A DNA stretch of 64,000 nucleotides from Prevotella sp. UBA2809 (GTDB taxonomy: Bacteria > Bacteroidota > Bacteroidia > Bacteroidales > Bacteroidaceae), in the NCBI GenBank assembly GCA_002351725.1, contig DEHD01000031.1:4751-68750 (forward strand). Reading direction: 5' to 3'. Positions 24,836 through 33,544 of the stretch are shown here, piece by piece. The notes beneath the pieces are model-generated. The model was not told the DNA's origin. It worked only from the letters and a program-made list of their open reading frames with translations, and made no database searches. Each line of letters opens with the position of its first letter. The stretch's first letter is position 1. Made by a program: the position numbers and the translations under genes.

Positions 24836-26930
24836 CCTTATCCTCCTTTTCTTCTGATTTCACTTCGGTTGCTGAGTTTGTCGAAGCATCGCCATTGGCC
24901 TCAAGAGCCTTCTGAGCAGCAGCCTCGGCCTCAAGCTCCTTGGCACGCTCCTCGGCCATACGCTCTGCATCGGCCTTCATCTGTGCCTCGAGCAACTCCT
25001 CAGCACGACTGGTCCAAGGACGTTTGCCGAATATCTTCTCAACATCCTCGGCAAAGATAACCTCACGGTCAATCAGCAACTGAGCCAGCTGGGCGTGACC
25101 CTCCTTATGCTCTGTAAGAATCTGCTTGGCACGCTCGTACTGCTCGTTAATCATACGCATCACCTCATCGTCCATAATCTTTGCGGTAGTCTCAGAATAT
25201 GGCTTCTGGAACTGATACTCAGCATTATTATAGTAGCAAACGTTAGGCAATTTGTCGCTCATACCTGCATAGGCCACCATACCGTAAGCCTGCTTAGTGG
25301 TACGCTCCAAGTCGTTCATAGCTCCTGTAGAGATATGTCCGATAAACAGCTCCTCAGCAGCACGGCCTCCTAACAGCGAGCACATCTCGTCGAGCATTGC
25401 CTCCTTAGTCTGCAGCACACGCTCCTCAGGCAGATACCAAGCGGCACCAAGAGCCTGACCACGTGGTACGATAGACACCTTAACCAATGGGTTGGCAAAC
25501 TCAGTAAACCATGATATTGTGGCGTGACCAGCCTCGTGGATAGCAATCGAACGCTTCTCTGACTCGGTCATCACCTTGGTCTTCTTCTCAAGACCTCCGA
25601 TAATACGGTCTACTGCATCAAGGAAATCCTGCTTTGTTACAGTCTGACTATTGTGGCGGGCAGCTATCAGTGCAGCCTCGTTACATACGTTTGCAATATC
25701 AGCACCTGAGAATCCAGGAGTCTGGCGAGCGAGGAAATCAATATCCACGCTATCGTCAATCTTCACTGGCTTAAGGTGTACCTTGAATACCTCCTTACGC
25801 TCGTTCAGGTCGGGCAGGTCAACATGTATCTGACGGTCGAAACGTCCTGCACGCAGCAAGGCCGAGTCGAGCATATCAGCACGGTTGGTAGCAGCAAGTA
25901 TGATTACACCACTGTTAGTACCGAATCCGTCCATCTCAGTAAGCAGTGCGTTCAGAGTATTCTCGCGCTCATCGTTACCACCCATGGCTGGGTTCTTTGA
26001 ACGGGCACGACCCACAGCATCAATCTCATCGATAAAGATGATACATGGACTCTTCTGCTTAGCCTGCTGGAACAAGTCGCGTACACGCGATGCACCAACA
26101 CCCACGAACATCTCAACGAAGTCGGAACCACTCATCGAGAAGAAAGGAACTCCAGCCTCGCCAGCCACAGCCTTTGCGAGCAGAGTCTTACCTGTTCCTG
26201 GAGGGCCAACCAACAGGGCTCCCTTGGGTATCTTACCTCCCAGATCGGTATATTTCTGTGGGTTCTTCAGGAAGTCTACAATCTCCTGAATCTCCTGCTT
26301 GGCTCCAGCTTGTCCGGCTACGTCCTTAAACGTGATACCAAGCTCGCCACCCTTTTCATACATCTTGGCTTTGCTCTTGCCCACGTTGAAGACGCCACCT
26401 CCCACGCCGCCTCCTCCGCCGCCCATGCGACGCATCAGGAATATCCACAATCCTACTATAAATAAAATAGGAATAAGGTTAGATATGATGAGTGAGAAGA
26501 ACTCGTTCTCTCTACGGTTGTCGAAAGCCAGTTCGCCTGAGAAGACCTTTTCTTCCTTAGCCTTTGCCACAAACTGCTCCACATGGTCAACGCTTCCGAA
26601 CTCTACTTCAAGATAAGGCTCGGCACCAGTCTGGTTAGTTCCCTGATGGAACACATCGCGAATGTGTTCGGGCTTAACATACATGCGGAGTGTGCTCTGA
26701 GGCTTGTTTACAACAATCTTCTTAGCGTAGCCACGCTCCACCATTGTCTTGAACTCACTATACGAAGCGTTCTTGGCAACACTGCTGTTAGCAGTACCAC
26801 CACTTGTAAAATACAACAGTCCTAATGCGAGTATCGCGATGAAATATATCCAGTTCATATTGAACTTGGGCATATTCATCTTCGGACCATTCCCGCCCAT
26901 ATTATTGTTTGGTTTCTGATTATTATCCAT
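24828..26930 (-). CDS. ftsH: ATP-dependent zinc metalloprotease FtsH
   Basis: The start MDNNQKPNNN at 26930 is preferred over an in-frame TTG at 26945; the product is about 700 residues. An N-terminal membrane segment (WIYFIAILALGLLYF), a periplasmic part, a second membrane segment (LIPILFIVGLWIFLM near residue 150) and a Gly-rich linker precede the AAA domain. That domain has Walker A GPPGTGKTLLAKAV and Walker B CIIFIDEIDAVGR, with the SRH at NRADMLDSALLRAGRFDRQ. The zinc site is HEAGH near residue 463. The tail is Ala/Glu-rich. FtsH degrades membrane and short-lived regulatory proteins. Confidence 0.97.
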   Translation of the reverse strand: MDNNQKPNNNMGGNGPKMNMPKFNMNWIYFIAILALGLLYFTSGGTANSSVAKNASYSEFKTMVERGYAKKIVVNKPQSTLRMYVKPEHIRDVFHQGTNQTGAEPYLEVEFGSVDHVEQFVAKAKEEKVFSGELAFDNRRENEFFSLIISNLIPILFIVGLWIFLMRRMGGGGGGVGGGVFNVGKSKAKMYEKGGELGITFKDVAGQAGAKQEIQEIVDFLKNPQKYTDLGGKIPKGALLVGPPGTGKTLLAKAVAGEAGVPFFSMSGSDFVEMFVGVGASRVRDLFQQAKQKSPCIIFIDEIDAVGRARSKNPAMGGNDERENTLNALLTEMDGFGTNSGVIILAATNRADMLDSALLRAGRFDRQIHVDLPDLNERKEVFKVHLKPVKIDDSVDIDFLARQTPGFSGADIANVCNEAALIAARHNSQTVTKQDFLDAVDRIIGGLEKKTKVMTESEKRSIAIHEAGHATISWFTEFANPLVKVSIVPRGQALGAAWYLPEERVLQTKEAMLDEMCSLLGGRAAEELFIGHISTGAMNDLERTTKQAYGMVAYAGMSDKLPNVCYYNNAEYQFQKPYSETTAKIMDDEVMRMINEQYERAKQILTEHKEGHAQLAQLLIDREVIFAEDVEKIFGKRPWTSRAEELLEAQMKADAERMAEERAKELEAEAAAQKALEANGDASTNSATEVKSEEKEDKDE

Positions 26931-26945
26931 ATTTTCAATTATCAA

Positions 26946-27296
26946 TTAATCCAAGTCTGGAATCTGCTCGATTGGCGCATCTTCCCACAGATGCTCCAAA
27001 TCATAATATTCGCGCACATCGGGCAGGAATATATGTACCAACACGTCGGTATAGTCCATTGCCACCCATTGTGCATTCTCAAGTCCAACCACATGGGCTG
27101 GTTTCTCACCCAGTTTTTCACGTACCACATCACCTACCGATTCGGCAATAGCTTCTACCTGTGTTGGCGAATTACCAGTGCAAATCATAAAGTACTGGCA
27201 TATTGTTCCCTCTATTTTTGTCAGGTCGGCCACAACTATATTGCTGCCTTTTTTCTCCTGAATAGCTTCTTTAATTGTTTCTACTAGTTCTTTCAT
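26946..27296 (-). CDS. rsfS: Ribosomal silencing factor RsfS
   Basis: From the ATG at 27296 the product is 116 residues, the normal size; an upstream extension to 27344 crosses the promoter and is rejected. The family core is visible: NIVVADLTKIEGTICQYFMI near residue 18, HVVGLENAQWVAMDYTDVLV near residue 68 and the C-terminal REYYDLEHLW. RsfS binds ribosomal protein uL14 and blocks subunit joining during starvation. It is the first gene of rsfS-ftsH-cdsA. Confidence 0.95.
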   Translation of the reverse strand: MKELVETIKEAIQEKKGSNIVVADLTKIEGTICQYFMICTGNSPTQVEAIAESVGDVVREKLGEKPAHVVGLENAQWVAMDYTDVLVHIFLPDVREYYDLEHLWEDAPIEQIPDLD

Positions 27297-27321
27297 TAAT
27301 AAATTATATGTTATTTGTGCA

Positions 27322-27352
27322 CAAAGGTACTGTAAATTGGTCAAAAAACAAA
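27322..27352 (-). promoter_or_regulatory. Promoter of rsfS-ftsH-cdsA
   Basis: On - TTTG (27349-27352) and TACCTTTG (27322-27329) are spaced 19 bp. The rsfS ATG is 25 bases downstream. Confidence 0.8.
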
Positions 27353-27399
27353 GAAAATGCGGAAATTTTGCGGTTTTTTATAAATTTTCCTCGAAAAAT

Positions 27400-27430
27400 T
27401 TTGGTAGTTCGAGAAAAAGTAGTACCTTTG
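27400..27430 (+). promoter_or_regulatory. Promoter of tRNA-Gln
   Basis: TTTG at 27400-27403 and TACCTTTG at 27423-27430 have a 19-bp spacer. Confidence 0.8.
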
Positions 27431-27472
27431 CACCCGCAAAACAGAAACAACGAGTTCTTGAGCAAGACATTT

Positions 27473-27546
27473 TGGGGTATGGTGTAATGGTAACACTGCA
27501 GATTCTGGTCCTGCCTTTCCTGGTTCGAGTCCGGGTACCCCAACCA
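27473..27546 (+). tRNA. tRNA-Gln (anticodon CUG), CCA encoded
   Basis: The acceptor stem TGGGGTA/TACCCCA is that of glutamine tRNAs. The D stem is GTGT/ACAC. The anticodon loop TTCTGGT gives CTG, on a stem GCAGA/CCTGC with one A-C mismatch next to the loop. The T arm is CCTGG-TTCGAGT-CCGGG. Discriminator A at 27543 is followed by genomic CCA. Confidence 0.93.
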
Positions 27547-27553
27547 AAAGAGA

Positions 27554-27580
27554 CGCTAAGCAAAATGCTTAGCGCTTTTT
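27554..27580 (+). terminator. Terminator after tRNA-Gln
   Basis: The stem CGCTAAGC (27554-27561) with GCTTAGCG (27567-27574) has a 5-base loop and is followed by C and T5. Confidence 0.85.
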
Positions 27581-27592
27581 GTTTTTATACCC

Positions 27593-27627
27593 AAAAAAAG
27601 AATCGCTAAGCGGAGTGCTTAGCGATT
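27593..27627 (-). terminator. Terminator of the DUF349 gene
   Basis: An 11-bp stem (27601-27611 with 27617-27627) contains the same CGCTAAGC core as the tRNA-Gln terminator. On - it runs into C and T7 at 27593-27599, 9 bases after the gene's stop. Confidence 0.85.
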
Positions 27628-27635
27628 ACTTTTTA

Positions 27636-29459
27636 TTATTTGTTCTCGGCATCGATTGCCTTTATCTTCTCACGAACCAGATTCATATCATCCTTCAGCT
27701 TCTGTACCTTGCGGTTCATCTCGTCAATAAGGCTATTACCCTTCTTCGAGCTTGCATTCAGGAATCCAAGGTTGTTCTCGTAGGTCTGAATCTCCTGCTT
27801 CAGAGCCTCATACTGACGGAACAGGCGTGCACGCTCGTTGTCGAGAGCATTCTCACCACGCTCGGCTACCTGCTTCAGGTTCTGCTTGAAGTTACTCAGT
27901 TTGCGCTTTGCAGTGCTGATGTTAAGATCCTTATAGAGCTTGTCGAGAACAGCATGATACTCCTTGTAGAGCTTGTCCTTCTCCTTAAATGGCACATGTC
28001 CGATGGCATTGTACTCCTCAACAAGTTTCTGTACCTTTTCTGCCAGGCCCTCACCAGTTTCCTCTGCAACAGCCTTCAGCTTCTCGATAATCTCCAGTTT
28101 CTTATCCAGATTCTCGCGTTCCTCACCACGTTGTCCTGCACCTGCAGCATTACGTGCCTCGAAGAATGCGTTACATGCACCAAGGAACTCAGCCCACAGC
28201 TGGTCGCCAAGCTTCTTTGGCACCATACCAATGGTCTTCCACTCCTTCTGCAGAGCTATGAACTTATCACCTGTAGACTTCCAGTCGGTTGAATCCTGCA
28301 GAGCCTTTGCCTTCTCAATCAGAGCACGCTTCTTATCGGCATTCTCCTTGAATGTATCCTTCAGGCCCTTGAAATAAGCAGCCTTACGACCGAAGAAATC
28401 ATCGCATGCAGCACGGAAGCGCTCGAAAATCTTCACGTTCATCTTCTGTGGAGCGAAACCAATGGTCTTCCACTCTGTCTGGATATCAATAATCTGCTTG
28501 GTATGCTTCTCCCAGTCGCCGCTACCCTTGTTCTCCTCGGCAGCGATAGCCTCAACCTTCTCACAAAGAACGGTCTTTCGTGCCAGGTTATCCTCTTCCT
28601 TTGCACGAACACCCTCAAAGTGCTGCTGATGACGCTTGTTGATAACACTTGATGCAGCCTTGAAACGATTCCAGATCTCCTCACGCTGCTCTTTGGCAAC
28701 AGGACCAATCTCACGATACTCCTGGTGCAGCTTCTGTAACTGGTGGAAGGCACTGATAACATCCTCCTCGTCGGCCAACTTCTCGGCAGCCTCGCAGAGG
28801 GCGGTCTTCAGCTCAAAGTTCTTCTTGAAATCATACTCACGGGCCTCACTGTTAAGGCGAAGCATATCGTAGAACTGCTCTACGTACAACTGATAGTTAC
28901 GCCACAACTCGTTGGCCTTATCAGCTGGCACATTCTTAATCTCGCGCCACTGCTCCTGCAGGGCTTTGAACTCCTTGTAGTTCTTGTTTGCCTCATCGGG
29001 AGTGGTAATCATGGCCTTGATACGATCGATGATAGCCAACTTCTTCGTGAGATTCTCCTGCTTCTCAGCTTCCATCTCCTTGAAGATCTTGGCACGCTTC
29101 TCCTTGATGATTCCCATCTCTGCCTTGAACGACTCCTCTACCGGATCGGGGGTGTACTGATACTGCTCAGGATCGCCGCCAGCATCCAGATAAGCCTTGA
29201 GCTTAGCCTCGCGCTCAGCAATGTGCAACTTGTAGAATGAAGCCTTAAGATACTCCACTTCTTCCTTCTGCGGTGTCTCATCGCTATGAGCGATGTCCTG
29301 CAGACGATGCAACACGTCTTCCTTAGTCTCGTAAACTACACGAGCCTGCTCTTCGTTCTCAACTTGAGGTTCAGTCTCAACAGCCTGAGATGCAACTTCC
29401 TCATTAACTACTTCTTCGTTTGTACCCAACTCGAGGGTATTCTCTTGAGAGTCCATCAT
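27636..29459 (-). CDS. DUF349 repeat protein
   Basis: This 607-residue highly charged, almost entirely helical protein carries several DUF349 repeats. Each centres on a pattern like WREIKNVPADKANELWRNYQ (near residue 190), QEYREIGPVAKEQREEIWNR (near residue 265), WKTIGFAPQKMNVKIFERFR and WKTIGMVPKKLGDQLWAEF, then YNAIGHVPFKEKDKLYKEYH. The N-terminal 50 residues are acidic and disordered-looking, and the C-terminus is coiled coil. The family's role is not established. It has its own promoter and terminator and stands alone. Confidence 0.9.
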   Translation of the reverse strand: MMDSQENTLELGTNEEVVNEEVASQAVETEPQVENEEQARVVYETKEDVLHRLQDIAHSDETPQKEEVEYLKASFYKLHIAEREAKLKAYLDAGGDPEQYQYTPDPVEESFKAEMGIIKEKRAKIFKEMEAEKQENLTKKLAIIDRIKAMITTPDEANKNYKEFKALQEQWREIKNVPADKANELWRNYQLYVEQFYDMLRLNSEAREYDFKKNFELKTALCEAAEKLADEEDVISAFHQLQKLHQEYREIGPVAKEQREEIWNRFKAASSVINKRHQQHFEGVRAKEEDNLARKTVLCEKVEAIAAEENKGSGDWEKHTKQIIDIQTEWKTIGFAPQKMNVKIFERFRAACDDFFGRKAAYFKGLKDTFKENADKKRALIEKAKALQDSTDWKSTGDKFIALQKEWKTIGMVPKKLGDQLWAEFLGACNAFFEARNAAGAGQRGEERENLDKKLEIIEKLKAVAEETGEGLAEKVQKLVEEYNAIGHVPFKEKDKLYKEYHAVLDKLYKDLNISTAKRKLSNFKQNLKQVAERGENALDNERARLFRQYEALKQEIQTYENNLGFLNASSKKGNSLIDEMNRKVQKLKDDMNLVREKIKAIDAENK

Positions 29460-29482
29460 TTATATAAATTAATTAATACTAA

Positions 29483-29519
29483 ATGATGCTTAGCATCATC
29501 ACATTTGGCGTCAAAATTA
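29483..29519 (-). promoter_or_regulatory. Promoter and leader hairpin of the DUF349 gene
   Basis: TAATTTTG lies on - at 29512-29519, with no clear -33 element. In the leader, ATGATGC (29483-29489) and GCATCAT (29493-29499) form a 7-bp perfect stem with a 3-base loop. Confidence 0.5.
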
Positions 29520-29573
29520 AGCAATATTATTGAAACTTCCTAATTTTTTTCAGTTTTTTTGCGTTTTTGGGGC

Positions 29574-30500
29574 TTAAACAAGTCGTTTTCTGCGGAAAAT
29601 ACCCCACGCAATGGCTGAAATGGCTACCGAAAAGATGATTGCGATGACGAATCCCCAAGGTTTTGACTCCATTCCGTTCACCAGGTTCATACCGAACATT
29701 GATGTTATCAGCGTAGGTATCATCATAATAATGGTTACCGATGTAAGCGTACGCATCACGGTGTTCATATTGTTGTTGATAATACTCTGATATGTATCCA
29801 TGGTAGACTCAAGGATGTTCGAGTAGATGCTTGTAGTCTCTCGCGCCTGGGTCATCTCGATATTTACGTCCTCAATCAGGTCGGCATCAAGTTCGTCAAT
29901 CTGTAGTTTGAACTTCAACTTCGACAGAAGCGTCTCGTTACCACGGATTGATGTCTGGAAGTACGTAAGCGAGTCTTGCAGACGGCTCAGTCCGATAAGG
30001 CTCTCGTTGTTCACCTCCTTGTCGAGGTTACGCTTAGCCTTATCTACCAGCATAGAGATCTGCTTCAGTCGCTTCAGATACCATACCGCACTCGAAAGGA
30101 ACAAACGGAAAATCATATCTACATGGTCAGTGAATCCCTCACCGCGCTTCTGCTGGAAGCTAACGAAGTCGATCATCACATTGGTCTCGTAGAAACACAC
30201 TGTAATGGTTACATCACGCTTATGTATGATACCAAGAGGCACCGTGGTGTATGGCGTTCTTGAGCGTATCTCCTTTACATAAGGTATACGCAGGATGATA
30301 AGCATCCAACCGTCGTCGTACTCATAACGGGCACGCTCATCGGTATCGCTGATGTCCGACATGAAATAGTCGGGGATATTAAACTTCTCCTCGAGTTCGC
30401 GCTGGTCTTCTTCGGTGGGGCATGTCACCTGTATCCAGCAATTGGGCTGCCACTCTTCCAGTTGGGTCAGTCCACCTTGGGTATTCCAGAATGTCTTCAT
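29574..30500 (-). CDS. corA: CorA-family magnesium/divalent metal transporter
   Basis: From the ATG at 30500 the product is 308 residues. A large soluble cytoplasmic part rich in coiled coil is followed by two C-terminal membrane helices. The first of these ends in the pore motif GMN (LITSMFGMNLVNGME near residue 265), the hallmark of CorA channels. An in-frame ATG at 30569 would add 23 residues but lies inside a structured leader, and family members normally begin as MKTFW does here. It should import Mg2+ passively down the membrane potential. Confidence 0.93.
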   Translation of the reverse strand: MKTFWNTQGGLTQLEEWQPNCWIQVTCPTEEDQRELEEKFNIPDYFMSDISDTDERARYEYDDGWMLIILRIPYVKEIRSRTPYTTVPLGIIHKRDVTITVCFYETNVMIDFVSFQQKRGEGFTDHVDMIFRLFLSSAVWYLKRLKQISMLVDKAKRNLDKEVNNESLIGLSRLQDSLTYFQTSIRGNETLLSKLKFKLQIDELDADLIEDVNIEMTQARETTSIYSNILESTMDTYQSIINNNMNTVMRTLTSVTIIMMIPTLITSMFGMNLVNGMESKPWGFVIAIIFSVAISAIAWGIFRRKRLV

Positions 30501-30503
30501 TTT

Positions 30504-30554
30504 GCTAATCCTTTTTTCGTTAATGAAATGGTTTTTAGCGGCAAAGGGATTAGC
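30504..30554 (-). promoter_or_regulatory. Inverted repeat in the corA leader overlapping the ribosome-binding region
   Basis: GCTAATCC (30504-30511) and GGATTAGC (30547-30554) are perfect 8-base inverted arms. On - the 3' arm GGATTAGC contains the AAAGGA-like ribosome-binding sequence and ends 4 bases before the corA ATG, so pairing would hide the start region. Confidence 0.5.
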
Positions 30555-30578
30555 AGCCTTGCTCACCATCCCCCGCCT

Positions 30579-30614
30579 TTACGAATTGTAATTGTCCGCC
30601 GGGTAATCGTCCAT
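30579..30614 (-). CDS. Possible 11-codon leader peptide upstream of corA
   Basis: On the minus strand an ATG at 30614 opens MDDYPADNYNS and stops with TAA at 30579. It begins about 25 bases after the expected transcription start and lies entirely within the corA leader. Asp and Tyr are over-represented. No recognisable Shine-Dalgarno precedes it, so translation is uncertain. Confidence 0.25.
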   Translation of the reverse strand: MDDYPADNYNS

Positions 30615-30644
30615 AATTTTATTATTAATTTGATTTATCGGGTG

Positions 30645-30676
30645 CAAAGATAAATAAAAAACGCGGACCTGCCAAG
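30645..30676 (-). promoter_or_regulatory. Promoter of corA
   Basis: TATCTTTG on - lies at 30645-30652, with CTTG at 30673-30676, 20 bp away. The -33 element lies in the loop of the pepD terminator. The leader to corA is about 140 bases. Confidence 0.65.
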
Positions 30677-30686
30677 CAAATCCGCG
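30656..30686 (-). terminator. Terminator after pepD
   Basis: The stem CGCGGA (30662-30667) with TCCGCG (30681-30686) is followed on - by T6 (30656-30661). T6 on the other side suggests it may work in both directions. Confidence 0.75.
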
Positions 30687-30720
30687 GTTTTTTATTCCAA
30701 TTTTTCAATTTTTCAACTTT

Positions 30721-32178
30721 TTATTTCTCAGGGATATCCTCGAGAGTCTTCTTCAGCAGTTCCCAGAAAGGAGCCACAGTCTCAATGAGCGCACGCTCGG
30801 TAGTGGTGTGAGGCGACTTCATTGTGGGACCCATGCTCACTACGTCAAGGTGTGGATACTTACCCAGGATGATAGAGCACTCCAGTCCTGCGTGGTCTAC
30901 CTGGATGATTCCGTCCTTGCCAAACAGATCCTTATACTCCTTCAGCAACAGGTGCAGAATCTCAGAGTCGGGATTTGGATCCCAACCGCCATAGCTACCT
31001 GCAGTCTCAACCTTCATGCCTGCCATATTGAAGCAGCTCTCCAAGGTCTTAACGATGTAATCCTTCATATCCTCACGACTTGAACGAGCCAGAATCTTAA
31101 TCATAGCATGCCCCTCGCCTATCTCGATGATAGCCAGGTTGCTCGATGTCTCAACTACGCTTGGATAGCTTGGAATCATACGAACCACACCGTCGTGGCA
31201 ACCGTAGATCACGTTGATAAGGTTGTCCTGAATCTCCTGTGGAACCTCCATCTTTGGTGTCTCCACATCCTCACAGATAACCTCGATACCACTCTCAATA
31301 CCCTTATACTCGTCGACGAAGTCCTCGAGCCAGTCGGCAGCAAGCTCCTTCAGAGCAGCTACGTTCTCCTTTGGCAATGTCAGCACAGCCTCGGCCTTGA
31401 ATGGGATGGCGTTACGCATGTTTCCACCCTGCCAGCAAGCCAGACGAGCCTCGCACTCCTCGATGGCCTCGCGAACCAGACGAACCAACAGCTTGTTGGC
31501 GTTTCCACGACCCTCGTGAATCTCCAGTCCTGAGTGTCCGCCACGCAGACCCTTCACTGTTACCTTTACAGCAGCATCGTCGGCATCGGTCTCCACCTCT
31601 TTATAATCAAGTGTAGCAGTGATGTTGATACCACCAGCACTACCGATAACGAACTTGCCCCAGTGCTCAGAGTCGAGGTTCATCAGTATGTCGCCGTTCA
31701 ACTCGCCTTCAGGCAGTCCGTTAGCGCCAAACATACCTGTCTCTTCATCAGCAGTAATCAGTGCCTCAATAGGACCGTGCTTCAGGGTCTTGTCCTCCAT
31801 AATTGCCATAATGGCAGCTACGCCCAGACCGTTGTCGGCACCCAGTGTTGTACCCTTAGCCTTAACCCACTCGCCGTCAATCCAAGGCTGTATTGGGTCG
31901 GTCTCAAAGTTATGTGTACTCTCAGGAGTCTTCTGTGGCACCATGTCCATGTGAGCCTGCAGAATCACACCCTTCTTTTTCTCCATACCAGCCGAAGCGG
32001 GCTTACGCATCACGATGTTATCTGCGGGGTCTTTAAATGCCTCCACACCTGCCTGCTTAGCAAAGTCGAGCAGGAACTGTTGTACTTTCTCCAGATGTCC
32101 TGATGGACGTGGAACCTGTGTCAGTGCATAGAAGTTCTTCCAAATGCACGTTGGGTTCAGATTTTTAATTTCACTCAT
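30721..32178 (-). CDS. pepD: Aminoacyl-histidine dipeptidase (M20 family)
   Basis: The 485-residue metallopeptidase matches PepD, which hydrolyses Xaa-His and other dipeptides in the cytoplasm. Zinc-site motifs are visible: QAHMDMVPQK near residue 74, GADNGLGVAAIMAI near residue 113, DEETGMFGANGL near residue 146, and DHAGLECSII near the C-terminus. The N-terminus IWKNFYALTQVPRPSG is family-typical. Its start overlaps the end of the upstream membrane-protein gene by 4 bases, so the two are translationally coupled. Confidence 0.95.
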   Translation of the reverse strand: MSEIKNLNPTCIWKNFYALTQVPRPSGHLEKVQQFLLDFAKQAGVEAFKDPADNIVMRKPASAGMEKKKGVILQAHMDMVPQKTPESTHNFETDPIQPWIDGEWVKAKGTTLGADNGLGVAAIMAIMEDKTLKHGPIEALITADEETGMFGANGLPEGELNGDILMNLDSEHWGKFVIGSAGGINITATLDYKEVETDADDAAVKVTVKGLRGGHSGLEIHEGRGNANKLLVRLVREAIEECEARLACWQGGNMRNAIPFKAEAVLTLPKENVAALKELAADWLEDFVDEYKGIESGIEVICEDVETPKMEVPQEIQDNLINVIYGCHDGVVRMIPSYPSVVETSSNLAIIEIGEGHAMIKILARSSREDMKDYIVKTLESCFNMAGMKVETAGSYGGWDPNPDSEILHLLLKEYKDLFGKDGIIQVDHAGLECSIILGKYPHLDVVSMGPTMKSPHTTTERALIETVAPFWELLKKTLEDIPEK

Positions 32179-33224
32179 AGTTTTTCTATTTTGGGGTTTA
32201 ATCTTTTAGTAAAAAGTAAAGCAGCCCAGGCGTATATGCCAAGGACGGTGACCAGCATGGTCTGCACGGTATGTACGATGAGCACAAACCAAAGTGCCTG
32301 CTCGTCGGCCACACCATAAAGTATCAGCATGGTCTTAATGGCAAAGTGCCACGGACCGGCTCCGTTTGGTGTTGGTACGATAACAGCGAAGTTGGCCACC
32401 ACAAACGATACCAACGCACAGCCGATGCCAAGATTTGCGGTGAAGTCGAAACAGAAGAACGTCAGATAGTAATGCAGGAAATACATCACCCAGATGCCTA
32501 CTGAGAAGAACAGATACAGTGGCAGGTTGCGCACGCCCTTCAACGAGAGCACACCCTCCCAGATGCCACTAAGCGTCATTTTCACCTTATTATATATAGA
32601 GAAGTTCTTCAGCAGCAAGTGCAACAGTATCCCAACAGCCACACCACAGATAGCTGTAACTATCCAACCTGTAAGCGAGAAGCTGTTAAGTATACGGTCC
32701 ATCGATGTACCCGTCTTGCGGAAGAAGGTGCCAAACACGCTCATCTCCAACAGCAAAATTATACCCGAGTATAACAGCACTATCAGCGTATCAACGGCAC
32801 GCTCGGTAACTACCGTACCCAGTGCCTTCGAGAACGACACACCATCATAACGCTTAAGGATAGCGCATCTTGAGAACTCGCCTATTCTGGGTATTATCAA
32901 ACTTGCGGCATAGCTGATGAATACGGCATTGATACAGGTATGGTTGCGGGCTTTTATCTCACGTCCGCCTTCAGTCTGTTCAACAGAGCTCGGCCTCAGG
33001 TCGATAGGATCAAGTGTCTGTTTCCATCGCCATCCGCGAAACATCTGTGCCAATATGCCAAATGGGAAGCTGAGCAGCATCCACGTCCAGTCCATTTCTT
33101 CTGTCAGCACATGACTGATTACCGAGAAATCCTCGCCTCGGTACATCCACCACAAGATAGCGCCACCCAACACAAAAGGCAGCACCACCTTAGCCACACT
33201 GCTGATTATAGTTTTTAAATTCAT
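32175..33224 (-). CDS. Flippase-like / lysylphosphatidylglycerol synthase-type membrane protein
   Basis: From the ATG at 33224 the product is about 349 residues with roughly eight hydrophobic segments. Motifs such as VLPFVLGGAILWWMYRGEDF near residue 15, FISYAASLIIPRIGEFSRC near residue 100 and VPTPNGAGPWHF near residue 290 match the LPG_synthase_TM / flippase-like family (the RxGE and P-N-G patterns). No catalytic synthase domain is attached. A longer frame to 33260 crosses the promoter and is rejected. The message is probably leaderless. Confidence 0.85.
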   Translation of the reverse strand: MNLKTIISSVAKVVLPFVLGGAILWWMYRGEDFSVISHVLTEEMDWTWMLLSFPFGILAQMFRGWRWKQTLDPIDLRPSSVEQTEGGREIKARNHTCINAVFISYAASLIIPRIGEFSRCAILKRYDGVSFSKALGTVVTERAVDTLIVLLYSGIILLLEMSVFGTFFRKTGTSMDRILNSFSLTGWIVTAICGVAVGILLHLLLKNFSIYNKVKMTLSGIWEGVLSLKGVRNLPLYLFFSVGIWVMYFLHYYLTFFCFDFTANLGIGCALVSFVVANFAVIVPTPNGAGPWHFAIKTMLILYGVADEQALWFVLIVHTVQTMLVTVLGIYAWAALLFTKRLNPKIEKL

Positions 33225-33229
33225 GGGTG

Positions 33230-33261
33230 CAAAGATAGTGCAAATCGAACGAAAAACCAAA
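33230..33261 (-). promoter_or_regulatory. Promoter of the flippase-like gene and pepD (leaderless type)
   Basis: On - TTTG (33258-33261) and TATCTTTG (33230-33237) are spaced 20 bp. The ATG at 33224 is 5 bases beyond the element. Confidence 0.8.
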
Positions 33262-33332
33262 TATTAATCATATTTATTTTTATTGATACGTGTCAACGAA
33301 TCCCTATTTTTTTACTGTTTTTATGCAAAACG

Positions 33333-33364
33333 TTTGGCTGTGTGCGCAAACAGTCGTACCTTTG
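33333..33364 (+). promoter_or_regulatory. Promoter of the membrane microprotein gene
   Basis: TTTG at 33333-33336 and TACCTTTG at 33357-33364 have a 20-bp spacer. The ATG at 33414 follows a 50-base leader. Confidence 0.8.
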
Positions 33365-33413
33365 CATCGGTTTTAAGGATAACAATTAAATTATTAGAGA
33401 AAGGAAATTAATT

Positions 33414-33518
33414 ATGGTAACATTAGAAACAAGTTTTTTATTGATGACCTTGGCCGCATTTGCACTGGCCGTTTCACTGGTAGTAACCGTTGCTGTTAAT
33501 GTAGACAACAATAAGTAA
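33414..33518 (+). CDS. 34-residue single-span membrane microprotein
   Basis: An ATG preceded by an AAGGAAA-like ribosome-binding sequence (33401-33407) opens a 34-codon frame, and TAA is at 33516-33518. The peptide begins [16 protein letters not shown], continues with a strongly hydrophobic stretch to about residue 27 ([12 protein letters not shown]) and ends NVDNNK. It therefore reads as one membrane helix with a polar C-terminal tail. A matched promoter lies 50 bases upstream and a perfect terminator 26 bases downstream, so it is a separate gene. No recognised family. It could alternatively be a leader with an RNA function. Confidence 0.7.
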
Positions 33519-33544
33519 TTCAATAGGTAACCGAAAAAAATGAG

